Positions 1-8,736 are shown, counted from the stretch's first letter. The stretch is 64,000 bases of DNA from DATMER01 sp040349255 (GCA_040349255.1 JBEQUE010000086.1:35851-99850); one strand, 5' to 3'. The notes: generated from the letters alone by a model not told the origin. Program-made: numbers and translations.

Positions 1-2
1 TC

Positions 3-1505
3 GGCGACAACATCGAGCGCGCCGACCGCACCGGCCGCGAGAAGGCCGTCACCGCCATGGCGCGCGCCTTCGAGGAGCTCGCGAAGACGGTCGGCAGCCT
101 GTACGGCCGCAAGTACGTGGTCTTCTTCTCCGAGGGTTTCGACGCCTCGATCTTCTCCGGCACCGCCGACATGGACGAGCAGAACCATCAGGCCGTGGTC
201 TCGAACGCAGGCGCGGTCTGGGGGATCGACTCCGAGAAGCGGTTCGGCAACACCAAGGCCGCGTCCGACCTGGAGGGGATGCTCGAAGAGTTCCGGCGCG
301 CCGACTGCGTGATCCAGTCGGTCGACACCGGCGGCCTGCGCGAAGGCGCCGAGCCCGGCGCCCAGTGGGCCGGAGGCAAGGACAGCCTGTTCCTCCTCGC
401 CGACTCGACCGGCGGCGATTTCTACGAGAACTACAACGACCTGTCCGACGCCATGGACAAGATGCTCCGGCGGACCAGCGTCACCTACGTGCTCGCGGTC
501 CAGCCTCCGGACCTGGCGCACGACGGCGCCTGGCATCCGATCCGGGTGGACCTCACGGCCGCCGCCCGCGCCGCCGGAAAGACGCGGGTGGTCCACCGTC
601 CCGGCTTCTACGCGCCGCGGCCCGACGGCCGCACGAGCCCGACGGAGAAGATCCTCCTGGCCGCGCGCGACCTCAGCGCGGGCGAAGAGACGGGCGTGCT
701 GCGCACCTCGGTGCTGGCGGCGCCGTTCCCGGGCAGCACCCCGACGGCGGCCTGGGTGCCGGTGCTGGTCGAGGTGGACGGCGAGTCGCTGCTCGCCGGG
801 GTGGACGGCTGGTCGGTGCCGGTCGAGATCTACGGCTATGCCTTCGACGCGCAGGGTCAGGCGCGGGACTACTTCTCCCAGACCCTCGGCCTCGATCTCC
901 TGAAGACCGGGGCCGCGCTCAAGCAGAACGGGCTCAAGTTCTTCGGCCACCTGGACCTGCCGCCGGGCGACTGGTCGGTGCGGGTGCTGGTGCGCAACGC
1001 CGCGACCGGGGCCGCGGGCCTCCGCACGGTTTCGGTGCACGTGCCGGAGCCCGGCCCGGGCTCGCCTGTGCTGCTGCCCGCCTTCTTCCCTGAGCCGCCG
1101 GGCCGCTGGTTGATGGTCCGCGAGGCGCGGCCGGAGGAGGGGGTGGAGTACCCGTTCCTGTCCGGCGGGACGCCATACATCCCGGCCTCGCTGCCCCGCC
1201 TGTCGCCCGGCAGGGAGGCCCCGGTCGCGCTCGTCGCCTATCACCTCCCGCCGGGCGAGGTGCAGGCCGAGGCGCGGCTCCGGACCGTCGAGGGGCGAGA
1301 CGCAGGCGAAGGCCATCTGCGGGTCCTCGGCCGGGAAGCGGGAGCGGACGGCGCGGAGCGCCTGAGCGCCACCTTCGAGCCGCCGGCCGGTCTCGCCCCG
1401 GGCGAGTACACCCTGCTCGTCACCCTCACCGACGGCGCCGGAGGCGCCCGGAGCAGCGCCACGGCGGTATCGGTCGGGGAGGTCCAGCCCGGAGGTGGCC
1501 GATGA
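3..1505 (+). CDS. VWFA-related secreted protein, C-terminal part (5' end outside window)
   Basis: The frame is open from the left edge, so the start lies upstream. The first visible stretch (YVVFFSEGFD) looks like the late part of a von Willebrand factor A fold. It is followed by YVLAVQPP and a segment ending in HRPGFYAPRPDG, which is the usual end of the VWFA-related domain of Acidobacteria (TIGR03436 type). About 280 residues of beta-rich, proline-rich sequence follow, with no signature I recognise and no membrane anchor. The role is unknown; surface or periplasmic adhesion or protein-protein contact is plausible for the family. It is related in type to the tandem pair at 51.6-56.8 kb and to the partial gene at the right edge. 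Confidence 0.75.
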   Translation, partial: GDNIERADRTGREKAVTAMARAFEELAKTVGSLYGRKYVVFFSEGFDASIFSGTADMDEQNHQAVVSNAGAVWGIDSEKRFGNTKAASDLEGMLEEFRRADCVIQSVDTGGLREGAEPGAQWAGGKDSLFLLADSTGGDFYENYNDLSDAMDKMLRRTSVTYVLAVQPPDLAHDGAWHPIRVDLTAAARAAGKTRVVHRPGFYAPRPDGRTSPTEKILLAARDLSAGEETGVLRTSVLAAPFPGSTPTAAWVPVLVEVDGESLLAGVDGWSVPVEIYGYAFDAQGQARDYFSQTLGLDLLKTGAALKQNGLKFFGHLDLPPGDWSVRVLVRNAATGAAGLRTVSVHVPEPGPGSPVLLPAFFPEPPGRWLMVREARPEEGVEYPFLSGGTPYIPASLPRLSPGREAPVALVAYHLPPGEVQAEARLRTVEGRDAGEGHLRVLGREAGADGAERLSATFEPPAGLAPGEYTLLVTLTDGAGGARSSATAVSVGEVQPGGGR

Positions 1506-1507
1506 GG

Positions 1508-1861
1508 CTACCTGTCTTGTGAAGCGTCGGGCGCCAAGCGCTCCAACTCCTGGACCAGAGGCGGCAGGTCCAGAGTCAGGATCTGCCAGAGGATGTCGAA
1601 ATCGACGTTGTCGTACTCGTGGATCAGCCGGTTGCGCAGGCCGCTGAGCTGAGGCCAGGGGATCCGTGGGTGGAGGGCCCGCTCTTCCGGGGGCACGCGG
1701 TTGGCGGCCTCCCCCAGGATCTCCAGCAGGCGGACCAGGGCCAGGTTCAACATCCGGTCGCGGTCGAGATCGGAACGGACCCTGTCCCGGACCATGTCCA
1801 GGGCTTCGGAGGCGTGGTCGTACATCTGCCGGAGGGCAATCCGGCTGTCATGCCTGCGCAT
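1508..1861 (-). CDS. hepT: HepT-like toxin (HEPN/DUF86 family)
   Basis: A 117-residue all-helical protein of the HEPN type. The diagnostic R-x4-6-H-x-Y motif of HepT RNases is present as RNRLIHEY (R76, H81, Y83). HepT toxins are RNases that are neutralised by a MntA nucleotidyltransferase, which AMPylates the tyrosine of this motif. The partner is encoded immediately upstream on the same strand with a 14-bp overlap, the usual antitoxin-then-toxin layout. The length is normal and the key residues are intact, so it is probably functional. Confidence 0.85.
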   Translation of the reverse strand: MRRHDSRIALRQMYDHASEALDMVRDRVRSDLDRDRMLNLALVRLLEILGEAANRVPPEERALHPRIPWPQLSGLRNRLIHEYDNVDFDILWQILTLDLPPLVQELERLAPDASQDR

Positions 1862-2147
1862 AGCCGATCTCGGCCTCGGCGAGCACCTCGTCGCGGAAGT
1901 GGGGGCTGAGGAAGCCCGGAGTGTTCAGGTCCACCTTCCGGCCGAGGATCCGGCCGAGCTCTTCCTCCATCGAGAAGAAGCCCAGGCCGGGCACATGTCC
2001 AGTCTCGAATTCCACCAGGACGTCCACATCGCTGTTCGGTCCGAAGTCGTCCCGCAGGACAGAGCCGAAGAAAGCCAAGCGCCGGATGTGGTGGCGCCGG
2101 CAGAACTCGGCAAGTCGGTTGCCGTCGATGGGGAGGCGGGTGCTCAT
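1848..2147 (-). CDS. mntA: MntA-like minimal nucleotidyltransferase antitoxin
   Basis: A 99-residue minimal nucleotidyltransferase. It carries the family signature GS-x10-D-x-D, seen as G28 S29 and then D40 and D42 in NSDVDVLVEF. Members paired with HepT transfer AMP to the toxin tyrosine and silence it. I chose the ATG at 2145-2147 because it gives the usual MntA length and places the motif about 28 residues in. A longer open frame upstream has no family similarity and is antisense to rlmI. The gene overlaps hepT by 14 bp and is divergent from rlmI. Confidence 0.85.
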   Translation of the reverse strand: MSTRLPIDGNRLAEFCRRHHIRRLAFFGSVLRDDFGPNSDVDVLVEFETGHVPGLGFFSMEEELGRILGRKVDLNTPGFLSPHFRDEVLAEAEIGYAQA

Positions 2148-2193
2148 GACCGCTTCTGATCGTAGCATCAGCCAAGAGGATAAGATCCGTCGC

Positions 2194-3387
2194 ATGGAAG
2201 CGATTGCGGCAGTCGTCCATCTCAAGCCCGGACGGGAGAAGTCGGTCCGCGAGGGGCATCCTTGGATCTTCTCCGGCGGTCTGGCGCGCCTGGAGGGTCC
2301 GGAGGATGCGCCCCTCGTCCGGGTGCTCGACGCCGGCGGCCGGCCGCTCGGGATCGGGTTCCACAGCCCGCGCTCCCAGATCCGCATCCGGATGCTCGGC
2401 GCCGGCGTCGAACGGGCCGACCGGGCGTTCTTCGCGAGCCGCATCGCCGAGGCGGCAACGCTCCGGACCGCCGTGCTCCCTCCCGAAACGACCGGCTACC
2501 GGGTTCTGAACGCCGAGGGCGACGGCCTGCCGGGCTGGACGGTCGACCGCTTCGGCGACGTGCTGGTGAGCCAGGTCACGGTGGCCGGGCTGGAGGCGCT
2601 GCGGGACGAGGCCTATGCCGCGCTCCGCGAGGCGTTCCCGGGGCTCGCCATCCTTCAGAACAACGACCTGCCGGCGCGCCGTGCCGAAGGGCTCTCCCGC
2701 GACGAGGACGAAATGATCGCGGGCGAGGTCCCGGCCGAGGCACCCTTCCTGGAGTCGGGCTTCCGGCTCACGGCCGAGCTGTCGGACGGCCAGAAGACCG
2801 GCTTCTACTGCGATCAGCGGGAGAACCGGCGGCGCGTCGAGCGCCTGGCCGGCGGCCGGACCGTCCTCGACCTCTTCGCGCACTCCGGAGCTTTCGGTCT
2901 CTACGCCCTGCGGGGCGGTGCCGAACGGGTGGTCTTCGTGGAGTCCTCCACCCGCCTGATCGACCGCGGGGTTGAGCACGTGGCGCGCAACGGCTTCGAT
3001 CCCGGCCGGACCGAATGGGTCCGCGCCAACGTCTTCGAGGATCTCCGGGCGAGGACGGAGCAGTACGGCATGGTCGTCTGCGACCCGCCGCCCCTGGTGC
3101 GCAAGCGCCTCGACGTGGACGCGGCGGCCCGGGCCTACAAGGACCTGAATCGCGTGGCGCTGCGCCGGGTGGAGCCCGGCGGCTTCCTCCTCACCTTCTC
3201 CTGCAGCGGGGCGGTGGACGCCAAGCTCTTCCGCCAGATCCTCTTCGCCGCCGCCGTGGAGGCCGGCGTGCGCGTCTCCCTGCTGGAGCCGCTCGCCGCC
3301 GCACCCGACCACCCGGTGGCGATCACCCACCCCCAGGGCGAGTACCTCAAGGGTTGGCTGGCGATGGTGCGCGGGCCGGTGCTGTAA
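2194..3387 (+). CDS. rlmI: 23S rRNA (cytosine-C5)-methyltransferase, RlmI family
   Basis: A 397-residue class I SAM-dependent methyltransferase of the RlmI (YccW) type, which methylates C1962 of 23S rRNA in E. coli. The N-terminal PUA-like part starts with the family signature REGHPWIFSGGL. The SAM-binding motif I is VLDLFAHSGAFGLYAL, motif IV is VCDPPPLVRK, and the catalytic cysteine region is LLTFSCSGAV. The ATG at 2194 gives the normal family length (about 396). An in-frame ATG at 2146 would add 16 residues absent from the family and overlap the mntA start. It is monocistronic and divergent from the toxin-antitoxin pair. Confidence 0.88.
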   Translation: MEAIAAVVHLKPGREKSVREGHPWIFSGGLARLEGPEDAPLVRVLDAGGRPLGIGFHSPRSQIRIRMLGAGVERADRAFFASRIAEAATLRTAVLPPETTGYRVLNAEGDGLPGWTVDRFGDVLVSQVTVAGLEALRDEAYAALREAFPGLAILQNNDLPARRAEGLSRDEDEMIAGEVPAEAPFLESGFRLTAELSDGQKTGFYCDQRENRRRVERLAGGRTVLDLFAHSGAFGLYALRGGAERVVFVESSTRLIDRGVEHVARNGFDPGRTEWVRANVFEDLRARTEQYGMVVCDPPPLVRKRLDVDAAARAYKDLNRVALRRVEPGGFLLTFSCSGAVDAKLFRQILFAAAVEAGVRVSLLEPLAAAPDHPVAITHPQGEYLKGWLAMVRGPVL

Positions 3388-3397
3388 AGGACCCTTT

Positions 3398-4978
3398 TCA
3401 GTCCTTTTTCCAGGGCCGCGAGATCACACAGGCGTTGATCCCGCCCACCCCCATCGAGAGCTTGCCGGCAGGCGCGTCCGGCGCCGGGACCGCCCGGTCG
3501 CAGACGAAGGTCTCGTGGAGGGCGGCGATCTGCCGGTTCAGCTCCGGCTCGGAGAGCGGGGTCGGGAAGAGCTCGCCGCGCTCGTAGCCGAGATACTGCG
3601 CGGTCAGCTCCCAGCCGCCCGAGGCCGACATGCCGTGGCCGAAGGTGCCCTTGCGGGCAGTGACCAGCACCGAGTCCGGCACGATCGAGCGCAGGTTGTG
3701 GACCTCCTGGTAGTCGCCGGGCGTGGCCGTGGCGTGCAGGTCCCAGGTGCCGATCTCGGCCGGCTGGATGCCGGCGCCCTCGAACGCCTGCAGCATGGCC
3801 TGGGTCGGCCCCTCGACCGAGGGGGTGATGATGTGGTCGGCGTCCGAGCTCACCCCGACCGAGACCGGCTCCATGCCGAGCGGCTTGAACCCCTTCGCGG
3901 TGAAGTACTCCAGGTCGCCCACGATCCACAGCGCCGCGCCGCCGGCCACGTGGGTGCCGCGCATGCCGGTGAGCGGCTTCGAGACCGTGCCGTCCGTGGC
4001 CACCACCCGGGCCGAGTAGAAGGCCCCGACCGAGAGCGGGTGCGGCGGCGGGTCCGTGGCCCCCATCACCACGGCCTTGGCCTCGCCGCGGTCGATGGCG
4101 TCCATGGCGAGCTTCAGGGCCACCCCGAACGTGGAGCAGGCCGCCACCGGCGAGAAGGCCAGGCCGGTGATCTTGCCGAGCATGCTGATCTGCGCCGCCG
4201 GCGTGTTGTGGAGGTTCCACACCACGTTGGCGGTGACCGCGAGCCAGGGCGGCTGCGGCGCGCTCCAGCGCTTCTGGAGCTGCCCGATGCGCCGCTGCTT
4301 CTCCTTGAGCAGGCTCATCTTGCCGCTCTCGACGTCGCCCTCGACGGTGAGCGATTCGATCTCGGCCAGCTCCTCCAGGTAGGCGCGGAGGTCGGGCGAG
4401 CCGCCGGCCCAGTGATGCCACCAGGCGCGGTCGGCGTCGGCGCGCTCCTCGAACGGCAGCGTCTCGGGCTCGGGCGGGACGCCGGAGGCGCTGGCGAGGG
4501 CGGCGCGCTCCTCCGGGCTCTTCGCCTTCCAGGCTTCGAGCTCCGGGTTGCGCTCGGCCCAGAAGCGGTCCCAGGCGCGCTGGGCGCGGTCGTGGGCGAG
4601 CGCGACCTGCGAGATGGTGATGATGTTGCCGATGCCCGTGCCCACGTAGATGTGGGCCTGGGTGCCGAGGCTGTGGAGCTCCTGCTCCAGACCCGGGTTC
4701 TGCCCGAGGGCCTGGATGAAGGCGCCGACCGCGAACAGCGTGGTCGGGTCCATCTTCTCCTTGAGCTGGCGGAAGCGGCTGGGAGGGAACCGGGCGTTGA
4801 TCCAGTCGTGGTAGACCTCGAAGGAGAACTCGGGATTCCCGACCAGGAAGTTGTTGGGGCCGAAGCCGTCGAAGGGCGTCAGCCAGCTCTCCGAGGCCGC
4901 GAGGTTCTTCGCGAACGTCTCGACGTTGGGCGAGCGGGGAGCCACGATCCCCCATCCGAAGATTCCGACTCTGCGCAG
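3398..4978 (-). CDS. Beta-ketoacyl-[ACP] synthase-like protein with apparent CTG start
   Basis: A 526-residue thiolase-fold ketosynthase. The Cys-His-His catalytic set is visible as VAACSTFG (C281), DLHATATPGD (H415) and KGTFGHGMSA (K443, H448). It is about 110 residues longer than FabF because of a charged, tryptophan-rich insert around residues 120-240. The product probably condenses acyl-ACP or acyl-CoA substrates, but the specific product is unknown. No ATG, GTG or TTG lies near the conserved beginning (RRVGIFGWGIVAP). A strong GGAGGGG ribosome site stands 6 bp before a CTG at 4976-4978, which I take as the start. It stands alone, with no acyl carrier protein or reductase next to it. Confidence 0.75.
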   Translation of the reverse strand: MRRVGIFGWGIVAPRSPNVETFAKNLAASESWLTPFDGFGPNNFLVGNPEFSFEVYHDWINARFPPSRFRQLKEKMDPTTLFAVGAFIQALGQNPGLEQELHSLGTQAHIYVGTGIGNIITISQVALAHDRAQRAWDRFWAERNPELEAWKAKSPEERAALASASGVPPEPETLPFEERADADRAWWHHWAGGSPDLRAYLEELAEIESLTVEGDVESGKMSLLKEKQRRIGQLQKRWSAPQPPWLAVTANVVWNLHNTPAAQISMLGKITGLAFSPVAACSTFGVALKLAMDAIDRGEAKAVVMGATDPPPHPLSVGAFYSARVVATDGTVSKPLTGMRGTHVAGGAALWIVGDLEYFTAKGFKPLGMEPVSVGVSSDADHIITPSVEGPTQAMLQAFEGAGIQPAEIGTWDLHATATPGDYQEVHNLRSIVPDSVLVTARKGTFGHGMSASGGWELTAQYLGYERGELFPTPLSEPELNRQIAALHETFVCDRAVPAPDAPAGKLSMGVGGINACVISRPWKKD

Positions 4979-5040
4979 GGCCGACCCCTCCTTTCGGGGG
5001 CCGATTCTGTCACAAGGAGACGGCTCCCCGCGCGCCGGGT

Positions 5041-5877
5041 CTATTCGGCCTCGATCCGCACGCCGCCGTTCGTGGTGTGGACCTTGAGCAGACCGCCGCC
5101 GCCGTTGACCTCGCCCGACAGGTGCTTGCGGCTCTTCTCGCCACCCTGGACGTCCAGATCGGAGTGGATGCCGCCGTTCCAGGTCGACACGTCGAGGTCG
5201 GCGCGGAGGTCCTGCGGGACCTTGAGCGACACGCTGCCGTTGGTGGTCTCCAGAGTGATGTCGCCGTCCACCCGGCTGAGCTGGGCGGTGATGCTGCCGT
5301 TGGTGGTGGAGCCGTCGAGAGCGCCGGCCGCCTGGATCACGGTGATGCTGCCGTTCGTGGTCTCGACCTGGACCGCGCCCTCGGTGCGCTCCACGGTCAC
5401 GCCGCCGTTGACGGTTTCCAGCTCGGCCCGGCCGCGGGTGCCGACCAGGCGCAGGCCGCCGTTCGTGTTGTCCAGCTTCGCCACCACGTCGCGGGGGGCC
5501 TTGATCCTGTAGGTCACGCTGACGCTGGCGTTGTTGCCGGTCAGCCAGTCCAGGAAGCCGCCGCTGTGGGGGAGGATCGTCTCGATGCGCACCGAGCCGG
5601 CGCTCTGCCGGACGTCGATCTTCACCTGCTTGGCGATCTCCTCGGCCTTCTGGGAGCTTTCCGCCTTGATCTTCTTGACCGCCTCCACCCGCACCTCGGC
5701 GCGGTCCCAGGCCTCGACGGTGATGCCGCCGTTGGTGTTGCTGACCTCCAGCGTGCCCCCGGACTTCAGGGGGTAGCTCTGCTGGAACGGTTTCTCGACG
5801 GTGATGGAAGCCTGGGCGGCGGCCGTGCACGCGATCAGGGCCAGGGCGGCCAGGACGGGGGTCCGGAATCGGTTCAT
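5041..5877 (-). CDS. DUF4097-family beta-strand repeat protein (secreted)
   Basis: A 278-residue exported protein with a signal peptide (MNRFRTPVLAALALIACTAAAQA). The mature part is almost all short beta-strand repeats carrying an N-G-[GS] turn: NTNGGI, NTNGGL, TVNGGV, TTNGSI twice, TTNGSV, TWNGGI, EVNGGG and TTNGGV. This is the right-handed beta-helix-like pattern of DUF4097. The function is unknown; many such genes sit near sigma/anti-sigma or envelope-stress genes, but none adjoins here. The start at 5877 follows an excellent GAGGAGG site; an ATG 33 bp further upstream lacks one. Confidence 0.85.
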   Translation of the reverse strand: MNRFRTPVLAALALIACTAAAQASITVEKPFQQSYPLKSGGTLEVSNTNGGITVEAWDRAEVRVEAVKKIKAESSQKAEEIAKQVKIDVRQSAGSVRIETILPHSGGFLDWLTGNNASVSVTYRIKAPRDVVAKLDNTNGGLRLVGTRGRAELETVNGGVTVERTEGAVQVETTNGSITVIQAAGALDGSTTNGSITAQLSRVDGDITLETTNGSVSLKVPQDLRADLDVSTWNGGIHSDLDVQGGEKSRKHLSGEVNGGGGLLKVHTTNGGVRIEAE

Positions 5878-5910
5878 CACATCTCCTCCTCGATGGCTGA
5901 AATGACTCAC

Positions 5911-5929
5911 CTCTCCCCCTACGGGAGAG
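5911..5929. promoter_or_regulatory. Short inverted repeat in the divergent intergenic region
   Basis: A 7-bp stem (CTCTCCC / GGGAGAG) with a 5-nt loop lies between the DUF4097 gene and the R3H-type ATPase gene, which are transcribed divergently. It could be an operator, or part of the 5' leader of the DUF4097 gene about 35-50 bp before its start. It resembles but is not the same as the larger hairpin repeats at 7.6 and 12.1 kb. No function can be proven. Confidence 0.25.
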
Positions 5930-5999
5930 ACCGCGGAAAAGTTCCAGGCATCGTTCTTGCCCCGAAACGGTGTAGCCTTTCCAGGAGGAAGGGAGAAGC

Positions 6000-7601
6000 A
6001 TGACGGGTGGCGAATCGGACGATCTCGGACTATTGCTGGCGGTGATGCCGCCGCGGGTGAAGGAGGCCATCGCCGCCCATCCGCGCAAGGACGCCCTGAT
6101 CGAGATCGTGCTCGACCTCGGCCGCCTGCCCGAGGTCCGCTTCCCGCAGAGCGGCGAGGACATCACCTCCGAGCCCGTCTCCCGCGAGGACCTCGCCTGG
6201 ATGGTGGGACGGGTCGGCCGGTTCGGCAAGGACAACCGGGCCGGCATCGAGCGCACGCTCCACCGCATCTCGGCCATCCGCAACCGGGTGGGCGACGTGG
6301 TCGGCCTCACCTGTCGCGTGGGGCGGGCGGTCTACGGCACGGTGGACATCCTGCGCGACGTGATCGAGGACGGCGAGTCGATCCTCCTCCTCGGCCGGCC
6401 CGGCGTGGGCAAGACCACCCTGCTGCGCGAGGCCGCCCGGGTCCTCGCCGACGAGCTCGGCAAGCGGGTGGTCGTGGTGGACACCTCGAACGAGATCGCC
6501 GGCGACGGCGACATCCCGCACCCGGCGATCGGCCGCGCCCGGCGCATGCAGGTGCCGGTGCCCGAGGCCCAGCACGCCGTCATGATCGAGGCGGTCGAGA
6601 ACCACATGCCGCAGGTGATCGTGATCGACGAGATCGGCACCACCGCCGAGACCCAGGCCGCCCGGACGATCGCCGAGCGCGGGGTCCAGCTCATCGCCAC
6701 CGCCCACGGCAACACGCTCGAGAACCTGCTCCAGAACCCGACCCTCTCCGATCTCGTGGGCGGCATCCAGTCCGTGACCCTGTCCGACGAGGAGGCGCGG
6801 CGCCGCGGCACCCAGAAGACTGTGCTCGAGCGCAAGGCGCCGCCGACCTTCGGAGTGCTGATCGAGATCCAGGAGAAGGACCGGCTGGCCGTGCACCACG
6901 ACGTCTCCGAGGTGGTGGACCGCTTCCTGCGCGACATCCCGCCGCGGCCCGAGACCCGGGTGCGGACCGACGACGGCGGGGTGGAGATCCTCGACAGCGA
7001 GCCGCGGAGCCCCAAGCCTCCACCGCCTCCGCGGCCGGGCGCCCGGCGCCGTCATGACGCGAGGGAGGTGCGCACCGCCCGCGAAGCCGCCCGCGAGGTG
7101 CGCGAGGAGGCGCCGCCGAAGCCGAGCGCCCGGCCGCCGAAGGGCAAGGCGGTGCGGGTGTTCCCCTACGCCGTGTCGAAGGCGAAGCTGGAGCGCGCGA
7201 TCCGCAAGTTCCGGCTGCCGCTCCTCATCATGGAGGACCTCGACGAGGCCGAGATGGTCATCACGCTCAAGGCCCAGGAGCGCCGCCAGCCCCGGAGGCT
7301 GCGCGACGCCGAGGCTCGCGGCGTGCCGGTCCACGTGATCAAGAGCAACACCATCGCCCAGATGGAGAACTTCCTGCGCGCGCACTTCAACGCCTCCGAG
7401 CCCGGCACGGACGACGAGGCCGCGCTGCGCGAGGCGGAGGACGCGATCGACGAGGTGCTCGACCAGGGCAAGGCGGTCGAGCTCGCGCCGCAGGGGAGCT
7501 ACCTGCGGCGGCTCCAGCACCAGCTCGTCGAGCGGAGCGGCCTGGTGTCGGAGAGCAAGGGCGAGGACCCCTTCCGCCGGGTCGTCATCTATCCCGGCTA
7601 G
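6000..7601 (+). CDS. AAA ATPase with C-terminal R3H single-stranded nucleic-acid-binding domain (Ycf45/SpoIIIAA-like)
   Basis: A 533-residue cytoplasmic protein. The N-terminal ~110 residues match the Ycf45/SpoIIIAA-like helical region. A P-loop ATPase core follows, with Walker A GRPGVGKTTLL (about residue 135) and Walker B QVIVIDEIG. A proline-rich linker (around 335-375) leads to a small fold repeating the phrase LIMEDLDEAEMVITLK. The protein ends in an R3H domain with the R-x3-H signature (RRLQHQL). Proteins of this build occur in cyanobacteria, plastids and Acidobacteria, and their role in nucleic-acid handling is unproven. A strong AGGAGGAAGGGAG site precedes the ATG. The last 17 bp overlap the convergent AI-2E transporter gene. 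Confidence 0.82.
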   Translation: MTGGESDDLGLLLAVMPPRVKEAIAAHPRKDALIEIVLDLGRLPEVRFPQSGEDITSEPVSREDLAWMVGRVGRFGKDNRAGIERTLHRISAIRNRVGDVVGLTCRVGRAVYGTVDILRDVIEDGESILLLGRPGVGKTTLLREAARVLADELGKRVVVVDTSNEIAGDGDIPHPAIGRARRMQVPVPEAQHAVMIEAVENHMPQVIVIDEIGTTAETQAARTIAERGVQLIATAHGNTLENLLQNPTLSDLVGGIQSVTLSDEEARRRGTQKTVLERKAPPTFGVLIEIQEKDRLAVHHDVSEVVDRFLRDIPPRPETRVRTDDGGVEILDSEPRSPKPPPPPRPGARRRHDAREVRTAREAAREVREEAPPKPSARPPKGKAVRVFPYAVSKAKLERAIRKFRLPLLIMEDLDEAEMVITLKAQERRQPRRLRDAEARGVPVHVIKSNTIAQMENFLRAHFNASEPGTDDEAALREAEDAIDEVLDQGKAVELAPQGSYLRRLQHQLVERSGLVSESKGEDPFRRVVIYPG

Positions 7602-8736
7602 AAGCCGGAGCCGGAGTTGCTCCCTCTCCCCCGGCACGGGGGAGAGGGCTGGGGAGAGGGGGGACGGGACCAATTGTTTGCGTGCCGTCGAGGTCGTCCT
7701 TGAACTCCTCGCTGTAGATATCCAGCAGGGTCAGGAAGAGCGCGGCGAGCATCGGGCCGACGATGAAGCCCATGGCGCCGAACATGGCGATGCCGCCCAG
7801 GGTCGAGAAGAACACGATCAGGTCGTGCATCCCGGTCTCCTGGCCGACCAGCCGGGGCCGCATGAGGTTGTCGACGTTCACGATCACCACCACCGTGACC
7901 AGCAGGATGCCGATCCCCTCCCCCATGTGACCGGTGGCCATCTGGATGAACGCCGCCGGGTAGAGCACCAGCCAGGCGCCGACCAGCGGGATGATCGACA
8001 TCAGCGTCGCCACCACCCCCCAGAGGAACGGCGAGCTGACGCCGAAGATCCACAGCGTCAGGCCGGAGAGCGTCCCCTGGACGATCGCGATGAGCAGCGT
8101 CCCCTTGACCGTGGCCCGGGCCACGGACGAGAAGCGGGCCGCGATGGCGTTCTTGTACTCGCGCTCCAGCGGGATCAGGTAGCGGATGCGGCGCAGCAGC
8201 TTCTTGCCGTCGCGGAAGAAGTAGAACATCGTGAACAGGGTGGTGAAGAGCAGGATCAGGAGCTGGAGCGTGCCGCTGGAGGTCTTGCTGATCACCACCG
8301 CCACGAGCGAGCCCGCGGTCTTCGCCGCGTCCTCGAGGCTCGCCCGCCAGTTGATCTTGTCGAGGCCCCACTGCCGGAACCAGCGGTAGGTCCGGAGCTG
8401 GCCGAGGATCCCCTCCTGGCCCTTGTTCGCGATCTCGGTGAGCTTGCCCTCGGCCGAGTGGTAGACGTCGATCGCCTCCAGCGTGACCAGGTGGGCCACG
8501 CCCAGGATCGGCAGGATCACCGCCAGCAGCAGGAGCACGCAGCAGACGAAGGCGGCGATCGTCTTCCGGTTCCGGAAGGCCCGGAGAAACCACTCGTACA
8601 TCGGGTAGAACAGGGTCGTGAACACCGCCGCCAGCAGCACCGGCACCAGGAACATCCGGACCATGTAGAAGAAGGTGAAGGAGGCGCCGATCAGGATGGC
8701 GATGAAGAAGTAGCGGCTGAGGGTTTTCTGGTTCAT
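7585..8736 (-). CDS. AI-2E family transporter (PerM/YdiK-like)
   Basis: A 383-residue integral membrane protein of the AI-2E exporter superfamily. Hydrophobic segments lie at about 9-30, 32-48, 61-82, 150-170 and 205-340, with the familiar stretch GVSSPFLWGVVATLMSIIPLVGA and the late RPRLVG motif. Members move small molecules such as AI-2, or act as Na+/H+ antiporters; the substrate here is unknown. The conserved part ends near EEFKDDLDG. The last ~29 residues (GPVPPLPSPLPRAGGEG and onward) are encoded by hairpin repeat copy 1 and are unlikely to belong to the family. It is divergent from the L,D-transpeptidase gene. Confidence 0.85.
   Translation of the reverse strand: MNQKTLSRYFFIAILIGASFTFFYMVRMFLVPVLLAAVFTTLFYPMYEWFLRAFRNRKTIAAFVCCVLLLLAVILPILGVAHLVTLEAIDVYHSAEGKLTEIANKGQEGILGQLRTYRWFRQWGLDKINWRASLEDAAKTAGSLVAVVISKTSSGTLQLLILLFTTLFTMFYFFRDGKKLLRRIRYLIPLEREYKNAIAARFSSVARATVKGTLLIAIVQGTLSGLTLWIFGVSSPFLWGVVATLMSIIPLVGAWLVLYPAAFIQMATGHMGEGIGILLVTVVVIVNVDNLMRPRLVGQETGMHDLIVFFSTLGGIAMFGAMGFIVGPMLAALFLTLLDIYSEEFKDDLDGTQTIGPVPPLPSPLPRAGGEGATPAPASSRDR
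7617..7673 (+). repeat. Dispersed hairpin repeat, copy 1
   Basis: A 57-bp element with a near-identical copy in reverse orientation at 12133-12189. The first 32 bp are identical between the copies and the rest is close. The core is a 12-bp perfect stem (CCCTCTCCCCCG, 7622-7633, with CGGGGGAGAGGG, 7637-7648) around a 3-nt GCA loop. It lies just past the stop of the ATPase gene, where it could stop transcripts. On the other strand it is read through as the C-terminal tail of the AI-2E transporter. Similar CCCTCTCCC-type hairpin repeats are common intergenic elements in GC-rich bacteria. Confidence 0.85.
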
